Shown piece after piece: positions 33,312 to 41,497 of a DNA stretch of 64,000 bases. The notes beneath the pieces are model-generated. The model was not told the DNA's origin. It saw nothing but the letters and a program-made list of their open reading frames with translations, and did not search any database. How positions within the stretch are numbered: the first letter of the stretch is position 1; each line of letters begins with the position of its first letter. A program made the position numbers and the translations under genes. The stretch is taken from contig NZ_FQVK01000014.1 of NCBI RefSeq assembly GCF_900129345.1, positions 1-64,000 of the forward strand. The letters are read 5' to 3'. The stretch is from Ruegeria intermedia. GTDB taxonomy: Bacteria > Pseudomonadota > Alphaproteobacteria > Rhodobacterales > Rhodobacteraceae.

Positions 33312-35477
33312 TCATGCCAATGCCATGAGGTGCTCGAAAGCAGCTCTTTTCAGAGTGTTTTTGGGGAAGTTAAGTGGTCGCTGAGCTATGATGTCGCGTA
33401 ATTGTCGCGCAGCGTGTTTCCGGTCTTCCGCCTTTTTTTGCAAACGTTGGTCATATTTGAACAAGGGGTCGACCAACTGCTTGTCGCGGATGATGATGCT
33501 GGCGGCTTCCGAGTGATCGTTTAGGGTTACCTCAACATCCAGAGCGGATGACTTCGCGAGAGCGCAGCTTTTGATCACCGGGAAACCGTATTGTCTGCGT
33601 CGACCGATTTCGATCTTTAAGTTGACCTTGTCCACTGCAGCTTTCAGGTCCTTTGTTTGGTGGGCCGTGTAGTGGATATTCAGCACGTCGCCATGCCTAT
33701 GCCCGGCAATAGCTTTGCGCTGCCCATCATTGACTTCCTCGCTTCGCAGAATGCTATGGAAAGTCTTGCGCATGGCGTAGAAATCTTCGTCGAAATCACC
33801 AAGGTCGAGGTGGTCGAAAATTCTGCGGAGATGTTTGCCGAAGGCACTTGTGACGTCGCCGTTTGATGATCTTTTGACCGCCTCGGGGAACAAGAGCACG
33901 CCGTGGTCTTCGGGCAGCGCATGGAACCACTCGACAAATCCCAGATCCAGAAGAAGTTGCGGAATCGGGATGACACGTCTGCTGTCTTCGGTTTTTCCAG
34001 GTTCGGCGGGGCCACTCGAAATCGCAAAGCAATAGTGGCCATTGCGATACAGGATGTCACTGCGTTTCAGCAGCAAAATCTCGGCAATTCGGGATCCGAT
34101 GGTCAGGACAATGAGTGGCACCCAATAGGTCGCATCGCGAATAATCAGAGGACCGCGTTTCCAACGCCGATGTTTTGACTGGCACCCGGTGTAGATCGAT
34201 GAGGTCAGGAGCTTGGCCAGCCGTTCTTCGGTCCACGGCTTACGAAGCTTGGGTTTTGTGACTCGCACATACAGTTCGTCTGTTGGTGCCTGGGCCGCAA
34301 TATGGCGTTCGATCTCCTTGTAGGACAGAACTGCGGGTGGCTCGACGCCAAGGTCGACAGCGCTCTTGAATAAGCGGTTCAATCCGTCCCGATCCCGCTT
34401 GATTGTGGCGAATGTTCGTCTTGGGACCAGTCTCTCGCCGAGAAGCGCCCGCTTTTCCGCAACCGAGATGTCATCTCTTTCCCTGAGCTCTTCGGTCACC
34501 ATCATGTCATGGGCATCGGCATCCGAGATTTCCTCAGATTTCGAGCGGATTTTGCCGACCTTGTTGAAACGGTTCTTGCCATGAGCTCTGCCCTGAACCC
34601 GCGGCAAGCGGGCCTGCCAGGCGAAGAACTCTTTCTGACGCTCCTTGGTGATCGCGGTGACTGGGATGTCGCCGAAGAACTCCAACATGAGGTTTTCCAG
34701 TGCGTTGATATTCCCCTGCATCGATGGCTTGGGGTAATTCACCCGCACCTGCGCAAAGGCCCGGGACACCAGGACGGGAGCTTTGACGAAGGCGTCAAAG
34801 TCAGAAATGCCCTGCTCGGAGATAAGGGAACGGCTTGCGTGCCGGACGTCATCACCCTCGATTACGTCGAGTTCGACATCGTTGATCCGGCGCTTGAGTG
34901 AACTTGCCTGACGCCCCAAGTCGCTCGAAATTGGCTGTGGGAGGGAGATCGCGATCAGCTGGCTCGCCTTCTCGAGAAGTTCCTGAACGCTGTTCCAGTT
35001 CTCACTGCGCGCGGCCCGGCGCAGCATTCTGTTCTCTTCTTCGAGCTCCGCGATGCGATGGTCAAGTTCCGCATCGGAAGTCGCGCCTGCCTGGTTCTGT
35101 GCGGCCAGGATACGGCCCAGTTCCGCGCGCAGAACCTCTGTCAGCAGGGCCTTGGTGTCAGCTGCGGTGAGGGTTTCGGTGTTCTTTTCCATCAGGTCTT
35201 GTTCCTTCTGCTCAAGAGCAGTGAGCAGCCTCGCGGCCCGCTTCACGGCTTCGAGCGGAAGGTCGGTGCGGAGGGAAAGGCACAGAAACAGGTTTGGATG
35301 CTTGTTTGAGACCCATGTCGGCAATCGCTTTCTGAAGTAGAAGACCCGGCCCCGGCGGAGGAGGTAGGGACCGGCACGATGTCGGGGTTTCCGACGGCGC
35401 GAGTCGACGGCCCGGCGGGCATATCGCGCGACGTCTTGTGTTACAGTCTGTGTCACAGTTTCTTCGGACTGTGACAC
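33312..35477 (-). CDS. Tyrosine integrase next to tRNA-Gln
   Basis: The catalytic domain in the last 300 residues shows Arg in TIGSRIAEILLLKRSDI, Lys in GKTEDSRRVIPIPQ, YAMRKTFHS where HxxR is expected (Tyr in place of His), GHRHGD, and the nucleophile Tyr in LNIHYTAHQ. The N-terminus has a DUF6538-like part (GPYLLRRGRVFYFRKRLPTW) common to proteobacterial island integrases. The open frame continues into the tRNA gene, so the longest start is false; GTG at 35477 gives 721 residues and no ATG is available nearby. The protein should integrate and excise the island at the tRNA-Gln 3' end. The start remains uncertain. Confidence 0.8.
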   Translation of the reverse strand: MSQSEETVTQTVTQDVARYARRAVDSRRRKPRHRAGPYLLRRGRVFYFRKRLPTWVSNKHPNLFLCLSLRTDLPLEAVKRAARLLTALEQKEQDLMEKNTETLTAADTKALLTEVLRAELGRILAAQNQAGATSDAELDHRIAELEEENRMLRRAARSENWNSVQELLEKASQLIAISLPQPISSDLGRQASSLKRRINDVELDVIEGDDVRHASRSLISEQGISDFDAFVKAPVLVSRAFAQVRVNYPKPSMQGNINALENLMLEFFGDIPVTAITKERQKEFFAWQARLPRVQGRAHGKNRFNKVGKIRSKSEEISDADAHDMMVTEELRERDDISVAEKRALLGERLVPRRTFATIKRDRDGLNRLFKSAVDLGVEPPAVLSYKEIERHIAAQAPTDELYVRVTKPKLRKPWTEERLAKLLTSSIYTGCQSKHRRWKRGPLIIRDATYWVPLIVLTIGSRIAEILLLKRSDILYRNGHYCFAISSGPAEPGKTEDSRRVIPIPQLLLDLGFVEWFHALPEDHGVLLFPEAVKRSSNGDVTSAFGKHLRRIFDHLDLGDFDEDFYAMRKTFHSILRSEEVNDGQRKAIAGHRHGDVLNIHYTAHQTKDLKAAVDKVNLKIEIGRRRQYGFPVIKSCALAKSSALDVEVTLNDHSEAASIIIRDKQLVDPLFKYDQRLQKKAEDRKHAARQLRDIIAQRPLNFPKNTLKRAAFEHLMALA

Positions 35478-35533
35478 AGCGCGCGATGAAGGACGACCCA
35501 AGTCGTTGATTTCATTGCGCTGTCTGGAAAAGG

Positions 35534-35608
35534 TGGCTGGGGTGGTAGGATTCGAACCTACGATACACGGTACCAAAAACCGCTGCCTTACCACTTGGCT
35601 ACACCCCA
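35534..35608 (-). tRNA. tRNA-Gln (anticodon TTG), 3' CCA encoded
   Basis: The minus strand folds into a complete cloverleaf. The acceptor arm TGGGGTG pairs with CACCCCA, the anticodon stem GCGGT/ACCGT (one G-U pair) closes loop TTTTGGT with anticodon TTG, and the T arm contains GTTCGAATCC. The discriminator base is G and the CCA end is encoded at 35534-35536. This is a typical bacterial tRNA-Gln. Its 3' end faces the integrase gene and is the presumed attachment site. Confidence 0.93.
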
Positions 35609-35826
35609 TCGGTGAGCGGCTACTTACGATTGTTGTCTGTGGGGTTCAAGGGCTTTCGAGGAAAAAAATCGGACGAAGGAACACTTTTTTGCACCTGCCT
35701 CGCCAGGTGTGCGGCGGTGATGTCTCCGCCCTGTTTCCGGTCGGGCAGTTTTGCGGACTCGGTTTCGATCCTGAACGCCCCCATCATCCGATTTGGACGG
35801 CGCACAAGGGTGTTCGCCTGGTCCGC

Positions 35827-36318
35827 ATGCCGGGATTCGATCGCGCGCAGGGCCAGAACACTGGCGACAGGACCACTGCGGGGCTGTTGGCGACTTGCCT
35901 CCAGAACGGGCTTGGTTTCGTGTCGTTCAAACTGCCGCCCCACAACCGACATGCTTCCGGTGCGCGCCTGTTTTCTGTATTGGTACCCGATCGGCCGGAC
36001 GACGCGGATTCCGAACCGAATCACAAGGCCACGACCGAGATCCGAAACCTACGGGCGCTGGTGCTGACGGACCTTGGCGCCGAAGATCGGATCGTGGCCG
36101 GCTTGGACCGGGTGTTTCAAAAAAACTCTGCCCGGATGAAGCGGGACGGTGGCACGAAATTCTGCCCAACGCAGGGCATTGTGTGCATTAGGATGTGCCC
36201 GCCGCGCCGGTCAAAACCATATCGGGTTATTTCCGGGGCGCGTTGTGATCCGGGTTATTCGCGGATTTCGTCCGGGTCCACGCCCCACAGGTTGCTTTTG
36301 GGTGCCCAGCCGCCATAG
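35827..36318 (+). CDS. Hypothetical or decayed reading frame beside the tRNA
   Basis: From the ATG at 35827 a frame of 163 codons has GC-rich third positions and protein-like composition (GLGFVSFKLPPHNRHASGAR, later LRALVLTDLGAEDRIVAGLD), so it looks like former or real coding sequence. I cannot assign it. There is no clear ribosome site, the frame is open back into the tRNA gene, and its last 64 bases overlap the end of the convergent SH3 gene. A remnant of a longer gene broken near the island junction is as likely as a working gene. Confidence 0.35.
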   Translation: MPGFDRAQGQNTGDRTTAGLLATCLQNGLGFVSFKLPPHNRHASGARLFSVLVPDRPDDADSEPNHKATTEIRNLRALVLTDLGAEDRIVAGLDRVFQKNSARMKRDGGTKFCPTQGIVCIRMCPPRRSKPYRVISGARCDPGYSRISSGSTPHRLLLGAQPP

Positions 36319-36776
36319 CCGCCGGCCGAAATGCGACACCAGTCGATGTTGCAACTGCCCAGGCGGGCCACCACGCCGGATTCGAATCGCGCGTTGATCA
36401 GTGCGCCCGGATCGGGGCTGGCGCGCACTGGCAGCATGTCGGTTTCGACCAGAACGGTGCGAACGCCCGACAGCAGGGCATAATGCACCCAGCCTCCGGC
36501 GCCGTCATGGTCCTGAACCTTGCGCCAGTTGCCGTATTCGGCCACCACCTGCAGCGGCATGCCGCGCCGTTTGAACACCCAGTCGATCCGGTGGGTCAGC
36601 GACGGGCCGCGGCGCACGTTGGCCTCGGCGGCCTTCATCGAGACATAGCGTGGAATCGGCAGGTTGGTGACCGGGCCACGGAGCTGCTCTGCATGGGCGA
36701 AAGAAACGCCGAGACCACCGAACAGCGTTGTCACAATGCCCAGAAGCGGGCGTCTCAGCCGGAAAAAAGCGCTCAC
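36255..36776 (-). CDS. Periplasmic bacterial SH3-domain protein
   Basis: The 173-residue protein begins with a basic start and a hydrophobic segment ending in SFAHA, a normal Sec signal peptide of about 28 residues. Two SH3b-like units follow: AAEANVRRGPSLTHRIDWVF with WRKVQDHDGAGGWVHYALLS, then LPVRASPDPGALINARFESG with WCRISAGGYGGWAPKSNLWG. Proteins of this kind (SH3_4/DUF1058) bind or sense cell-wall material in the periplasm and are common in Rhodobacteraceae. The gene is divergent from the 2-hydroxyacid dehydrogenase at 36911. Confidence 0.8.
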   Translation of the reverse strand: MSAFFRLRRPLLGIVTTLFGGLGVSFAHAEQLRGPVTNLPIPRYVSMKAAEANVRRGPSLTHRIDWVFKRRGMPLQVVAEYGNWRKVQDHDGAGGWVHYALLSGVRTVLVETDMLPVRASPDPGALINARFESGVVARLGSCNIDWCRISAGGYGGWAPKSNLWGVDPDEIRE

Positions 36777-36910
36777 TGCCTGCTCTTACGCCTGTCGATC
36801 GTGATTCAAAAAAAGGTGGGGATGAAGCCCCGGGGGTTCTTGTGCCCCAACTGATCCTAAGCCACGATGCCATGGCGCGCGTCGGATTGCAAAGCGGGAG
36901 GAGGGCAGTG

Positions 36911-37897
36911 GTGCCGAAAGAACGTCTGAGTGTTGTCGTAACGCGACGGTTGCCCGAAGCGGTGGAAACACGGCTGAGCGAGCTGTTCGATGTCAGGCTG
37001 CGGGACGATGACACGCCCATGACGCGCGACGAACTGGTGGCCGCCGTGAAAGAGGCCGACGTTTTGGTTCCGACGATCACCGACACGATCGATGCGGGGC
37101 TTTTGGGCCAGGCCGGCGAACGGCTGCGCCTGATTGCGAATTACGGCGCCGGGGTCGACCACATCGACGTCGCCACCGCCAGACAGCGCGGCATTCTGGT
37201 GTCCAACACCCCCGGCGTGCTGACCGATGATACAGCCGACATGACCATGGCGCTGATACTGGCGGTGACACGCCGCATCCCCGAAGGGCTTTCGATCATG
37301 CAGAAGGGCGATTGGGCCGGCTGGGCGCCGACCGCCTTGCTGGGCGGCCGCATCGGCGGGCGACGTCTGGGGATCCTGGGCATGGGGCGTATCGGGCAAG
37401 CCGTCGCGCGCCGTGCCGCGGCCTTTGGCATGCAGATCCACTATCACAGCCGTCGTCGCCTGCGCCCCGAAATCGAACAGGAGTTGCAGGCCACCTATTG
37501 GGAAAGCCTGGACCAGATGGTGGCGCGGATGGACGTGATCTCGATCAACTGCCCCTCGACCCCGTCCACCTTTCACCTGATGAATGCGCGGCGGTTGAAG
37601 TTGATGAAACCCAGCGCGGTGATCGTGAACACGTCGCGTGGCGAGGTGCTGGATGAAAATGCGCTGACCCGGATGATCCGCGCGGGCGAGATCGCGGGCG
37701 CCGGGCTGGATGTCTATGAACACGGAACCGACGTGAACCCCCGCCTGCGTCAGATGCCGAACGTCGTGTTGCTGCCGCATATGGGGTCGGCCACGCTGGA
37801 AGGCCGGATCGAGATGGGCGAAAAGGTCATCATCAACATCAAGACCTTCGAAGATGGGCATCGCCCGCCCGATCAGGTCGTGCCCGCGATGTTGTGA
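36911..37897 (+). CDS. D-isomer 2-hydroxyacid dehydrogenase (glyoxylate reductase type)
   Basis: The 328-residue protein has the NAD(P)-binding motif RRLGILGMGRIGQAVARR, the substrate-side segment LIANYGAGVDHIDV, catalytic Arg in NTSRGEVLDENAL, Glu in the GLDVYEHGT region and His in LLPHMGSAT. It should reduce glyoxylate or hydroxypyruvate to the D-hydroxyacid, or run the reverse reaction, in the cytosol. GTG at 36911 is preceded by GGGAGGAGG at good spacing and gives the usual family length; another GTG at 36908 directly precedes it. Exact substrate cannot be told from sequence. Confidence 0.88.
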   Translation: MPKERLSVVVTRRLPEAVETRLSELFDVRLRDDDTPMTRDELVAAVKEADVLVPTITDTIDAGLLGQAGERLRLIANYGAGVDHIDVATARQRGILVSNTPGVLTDDTADMTMALILAVTRRIPEGLSIMQKGDWAGWAPTALLGGRIGGRRLGILGMGRIGQAVARRAAAFGMQIHYHSRRRLRPEIEQELQATYWESLDQMVARMDVISINCPSTPSTFHLMNARRLKLMKPSAVIVNTSRGEVLDENALTRMIRAGEIAGAGLDVYEHGTDVNPRLRQMPNVVLLPHMGSATLEGRIEMGEKVIINIKTFEDGHRPPDQVVPAML

Positions 37898-37990
37898 ATT
37901 TGCTCCCGGCCAGACATCGCGCGGCCGAGATTTTTTTTTTGGCCCGCCATGTGCGGTCCACAGCAAAATTTTTTTTGGGAGGACTTGAGG

Positions 37991-39781
37991 ATGCGTGTTT
38001 TGTTTTCAGGATTGACGCTTGCGGCGCTGGCTTTGGCCGGCCCCTTGACTGCACAGGAAGCCGCCGATGCCGTGGCCCCCGAAGCCGCCTCGGAAGGTCA
38101 GGTTCAGGCGCTGACCGAACAGGCCGTTGCCGCGCTCGAGGCCAAGGCGGCGGGTCGGCCGGTTTCGGCGCAGAACTGGATGGTGGCCGCAGCCAATCCT
38201 CTGGCGGTCGAGGCGGGCGCCAGGGTGCTGCGCAACGGAGGCTCGGCGGCCGATGCGATGGTCGCCGTACAAGTTGTTTTGGGGTTGGTCGAGCCGCAAT
38301 CATCAGGCCTGGGCGGCGGTGCGTTCCTGGTCTGGTATGATGCCGCCACGCGGTCTTTGACCACACTCGACGGGCGGGAAACCGCGCCGCGCGCTGCCAC
38401 GCCGACCCTGTTTCAGGACGAAAACGGCGAGCCGCTGAAGTTCTTCGATGCGGTTGTGGGCGGGTTGTCGGTCGGTACGCCCGGCACACCGGCGCTGCTG
38501 GAGGACGCGCACCGGCGCTGGGGGCGCACGCCGTGGCCCGGCCTGTTCGAGGATGCCATCCGTCTGGCCGAGGAAGGCTTCGCGGTCTCGCCCCGGCTGG
38601 CCGGTCTGGTGGCCGCCGATGCCGAGCGCCTGTCGCGGTTCCCGGCAACAGCGGACTACTTTCTTCCGGGCGGCACGCCCATTCAGCAAGGCCAGCGGCT
38701 GACCAACCCCGACTACGCCCGGACCCTGCGCATTCTGGCCCGCGAGGGGGCCGCTGGTTTCTATGGCGGCGAGATCGCGGCGGATATCGTCCGCACCGTC
38801 CGCAACGCACCGGGCAACCCGGGTGTCCTGTCGGGGGCGGATCTGGCGCTGTATCAGGTGATCGAACGCGAACCGGTCTGCGCTGAATATCGCGCCTATG
38901 AAGTCTGCGGCATGGGGCCGCCGTCCTCGGGCGCGCTGACGGTGGGGCAGATCCTGGGGCTGTTGAACGGGTTCGATCTGGCGGCGCTGGGCCCTGACAG
39001 CGCCGAGGCCTGGCGGTTGATCGGCGATGCCTCGCGCCTGGCCTTCGCGGATCGGGGCCGGTACATGGCCGACAGCGATTTTGTGCCCATGCCCACGCAG
39101 GGGTTGGTCGATCCGGCCTATCTGTCGGCGCGCGCCGCATTGCTGACCGGCCCCGCGGCCCTGACCGAAGTTGCGCCGGGAATGCCCGAATTCGATCACG
39201 CCCTGAAATGGGCCGACGATGATTCGATCGAACTGCCCTCGACCTCGCACATTTCCATCGTCGATGCCGATGGCAACGTCCTGTCGATGACCACGACCAT
39301 CGAGAACGGGTTCGGCTCGCGCCTGATGACCAACGGGTTCCTGCTGAACAACGAACTGACCGATTTTTCGTTCCGCACCCACAGGGACGGCGTGCCCATC
39401 GCCAACCGGCTGGAGCCGGGCAAGCGTCCCCGGTCGTCGATGAGCCCAACCATCGTCCTGCAGGACGGAGCGCCGGTTCTGGCGATCGGGTCGCCCGGCG
39501 GCAGCCGGATCATCGGCTATGTGGCCAAATCCATCATTGCCTGGGCCGATTGGGACATGGACGTGCAGCAGGCGGTCGCCCTGCCGCATCTGGTCAACCG
39601 CTTCGGCACCTATGACGTCGAAGCCGGCACCGAGGCCGAAGGGCTTGCCGATGCGCTGACCGAACTGGGCTTCGAGGTGAACGCGCGGGATCTGACATCG
39701 GGCCTGCATGCGATCGAGATCCGCGACGGGTTGCGCGGCGGCGCGGACCCCCGGCGCGAGGGGATCGCGCTGGGCGAGTGA
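37991..39781 (+). CDS. ggt: Gamma-glutamyltransferase, periplasmic
   Basis: The 596-residue precursor has a signal peptide (MRVLFSGLTLAALALAGPLT, cleavage likely after AQ), the large subunit with NPLAVEAGARVLRNGGSAAD and SGLGGGAFLVWYD, and the autoprocessing site LPSTSHISIVDADGN where the Thr becomes the N-terminal nucleophile of the small subunit. IENGFGSRLMTNGFLLNNEL and SPGGSRIIGYV are also typical. The enzyme transfers or hydrolyses the gamma-glutamyl group of glutathione and related peptides. ATG at 37991 lies behind GGGAGG. Upstream are two unusual T-runs (37930-37939, 37965-37976). A good hairpin follows the stop. Confidence 0.92.
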   Translation: MRVLFSGLTLAALALAGPLTAQEAADAVAPEAASEGQVQALTEQAVAALEAKAAGRPVSAQNWMVAAANPLAVEAGARVLRNGGSAADAMVAVQVVLGLVEPQSSGLGGGAFLVWYDAATRSLTTLDGRETAPRAATPTLFQDENGEPLKFFDAVVGGLSVGTPGTPALLEDAHRRWGRTPWPGLFEDAIRLAEEGFAVSPRLAGLVAADAERLSRFPATADYFLPGGTPIQQGQRLTNPDYARTLRILAREGAAGFYGGEIAADIVRTVRNAPGNPGVLSGADLALYQVIEREPVCAEYRAYEVCGMGPPSSGALTVGQILGLLNGFDLAALGPDSAEAWRLIGDASRLAFADRGRYMADSDFVPMPTQGLVDPAYLSARAALLTGPAALTEVAPGMPEFDHALKWADDDSIELPSTSHISIVDADGNVLSMTTTIENGFGSRLMTNGFLLNNELTDFSFRTHRDGVPIANRLEPGKRPRSSMSPTIVLQDGAPVLAIGSPGGSRIIGYVAKSIIAWADWDMDVQQAVALPHLVNRFGTYDVEAGTEAEGLADALTELGFEVNARDLTSGLHAIEIRDGLRGGADPRREGIALGE

Positions 39782-39800
39782 TCACGTCGCAGGGGCCGGG

Positions 39801-39825
39801 GATTGCCCGCCGCGTGCGGGCAATC
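39801..39825 (+). terminator. Terminator hairpin after ggt
   Basis: GATTGCCCGC (39801-39810) and GCGGGCAATC (39816-39825) form a perfect ten-base-pair stem with a five-base loop, twenty bases after the ggt stop. The T-run is weak (TAGTCATT). Confidence 0.6.
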
Positions 39826-39874
39826 TAGTCATTGAAACGCTTTGCGCAGACTGGATCAAAAAAGGGGGGATGCC

Positions 39875-41272
39875 ATGGGCCGTGCAGCCACATTGGAGAG
39901 AAACGCGGCGGGGATCGAGACCGCGATCGGCATTCTCAAGCAGCGTTTCGGCGACCGTTTGCAAACCGGCGGCTCGGTGCGCGAGCAGCACGGGCACACC
40001 ACGACCTGGATCGAGAACCAGAGCCCGGATGCAGTGATCTTTGCCACCTCGACCGAAGAAGTGGCCGCAATCGTTGCCACTTGCGCCGCGCACAAGGTGC
40101 CGGTCATTCCGTTCGGAACGGGCACGTCGCTGGAAGGGCATGTGAACGCGCCGGCGGGCGGGGTCTGCATCGATCTGGGTCAGATGAACCGGATTCTGGC
40201 CGTGAACGAGGGCGATCTGGACTGCATCGTCCAGCCCGGTGTCACGCGTGAGCAGTTGAACACCCACCTGCGCGACAAGGGGCTTTTCTTTCCCATCGAT
40301 CCGGGTGCGAATGCCTCGCTTGGCGGCATGGCCGCAACGCGGGCATCCGGCACCAACGCGGTGCGCTACGGGACGATGAAGGACAATGTCCTGAGCCTGG
40401 AAGCCGTCATGCCCGACGGCCGGATCATCCGCACCGGGCACCGCGCAAAGAAATCCTCGGCCGGGTATGACCTGACCCGGTTGCTGATCGGCGCCGAGGG
40501 CACGCTGGGGGTGATCACCCAGTTGACCTTGCGCCTGCATGGAATCCCCGAGGCGATCACCGCGGCGCGGTGTTCCTTTCCGTCGGTCGATGCGGCCTGC
40601 CAGGCGGTGATGGCCACCATCCAATACGGCGTGCCGGTGGCGCGGATCGAACTGCTGGACCAACTGTCCGTCCGGGCCGCCAATGCCTATTCCGGCCTCG
40701 ATCTGCCCGAGACACCGCTGCTGCTGCTCGAATTCCACGGCTCGGACGCGGGCGCCGCCGAACAGGCCGAGACTTTCGGCGACATCGCCGACGAATTCGG
40801 TGGGACCGGGTTCGCGGCAACCGCCACCGTGGAAGAGCGCAACAAGCTGTGGCAGGCGCGGCACGACATGTACTGGGCCTCGTTGCAGTTGCGGCCGGGC
40901 GCGCGCGGGATCTCGACCGATGTCTGCGTGCCGATTTCGCGCCTGGCGGAATGCGTGACCGCGGCGCAGGACAAGGCAGCAGAGCTTGGCCTGTTGGCGC
41001 CCGTCGTGGGCCACGTCGGCGACGGCAATTTCCACACGCTGCTGCTGATCGACATCGACAATCCGGACGAGGTCGCCAAGGCCGAGGATTTCGTCGGCTG
41101 GCTGAACGATCTGGCCATCTCGATGGAGGGAACGTGTACGGGCGAGCACGGGATCGGGCAGGGCAAGAAGCCTTACTTGGTGCGGGAACTTGGGTCGGCC
41201 GTCGATTGCATGCGGGCGATCAAGGCCGCGCTGGACCCGCACGACATCATGAACCCGGGCAAGATCGTCTGA
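39875..41272 (+). CDS. FAD-linked D-lactate / 2-hydroxyacid dehydrogenase (GlcD/Dld type)
   Basis: The 465-residue protein has the FAD-binding PCMH segment VPVIPFGTGTSLEGHVNAPA, QPGVTREQLN, FPIDPGANASLGGMAATRASG and LIGAEGTLGVITQLTL. The C-terminal FAD-oxidase domain has VVGHVGDGNFH, GEHGIGQGKKPYL and DPHDIMNPGKIV, all typical of D-lactate dehydrogenase (cytochrome) and glycolate oxidase GlcD. Lone proteins of this length are usually D-lactate or D-2-hydroxyacid dehydrogenases that pass electrons to the respiratory chain. ATG at 39875 follows GGGGGGA. No GlcE/GlcF partners are nearby, which argues against glycolate oxidase. Confidence 0.88.
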   Translation: MGRAATLERNAAGIETAIGILKQRFGDRLQTGGSVREQHGHTTTWIENQSPDAVIFATSTEEVAAIVATCAAHKVPVIPFGTGTSLEGHVNAPAGGVCIDLGQMNRILAVNEGDLDCIVQPGVTREQLNTHLRDKGLFFPIDPGANASLGGMAATRASGTNAVRYGTMKDNVLSLEAVMPDGRIIRTGHRAKKSSAGYDLTRLLIGAEGTLGVITQLTLRLHGIPEAITAARCSFPSVDAACQAVMATIQYGVPVARIELLDQLSVRAANAYSGLDLPETPLLLLEFHGSDAGAAEQAETFGDIADEFGGTGFAATATVEERNKLWQARHDMYWASLQLRPGARGISTDVCVPISRLAECVTAAQDKAAELGLLAPVVGHVGDGNFHTLLLIDIDNPDEVAKAEDFVGWLNDLAISMEGTCTGEHGIGQGKKPYLVRELGSAVDCMRAIKAALDPHDIMNPGKIV

Positions 41273-41497
41273 TCTGAACCGGATGGTCGGTCCTGGCAAA
41301 GGCAGTCGGGAACAGGTGACGCGGCTTCGGCGCTTCATCGGCCGTCGGGCCCCCGAACTTCCCGTTTTGCCGAGTATTCTCCGGCGCTGAGGGCGCGCAG
41401 GTCGGTTTTGTACCGTTTTGCGTCGGATGGACTTGGCGGTTTGCCATGCGCTTGGGCATAAACCTTGCCAAACAGACTCAATCCGGAGAGCGGGCAC

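Larger units (their letters stand above)
1..35537. mobile_element. Genomic island abutting tRNA-Gln (left end outside window)
   Basis: The stretch left of the tRNA-Gln gene carries accessory genes only: three tyrosine-recombinase-like genes, an IS end, restriction-like operons and unknown small genes. The tRNA 3' end lies on the island side, and an integrase gene directed away from it starts within about 60 bases. This is the usual layout of an island inserted at a tRNA 3' end. I looked by eye for a second copy of the tRNA 3' segment (the left attachment site) and found none, so the left boundary is unknown. The segment may be several elements stacked together. The boundary on the right is an inference from the tRNA. 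Confidence 0.55.

Noticed and set aside
35478..35609. Extension of the integrase to an ATG inside the tRNA gene
   Set aside because: The first 40 codons would be translated tRNA-Gln sequence; protein-like sequence begins only after it.
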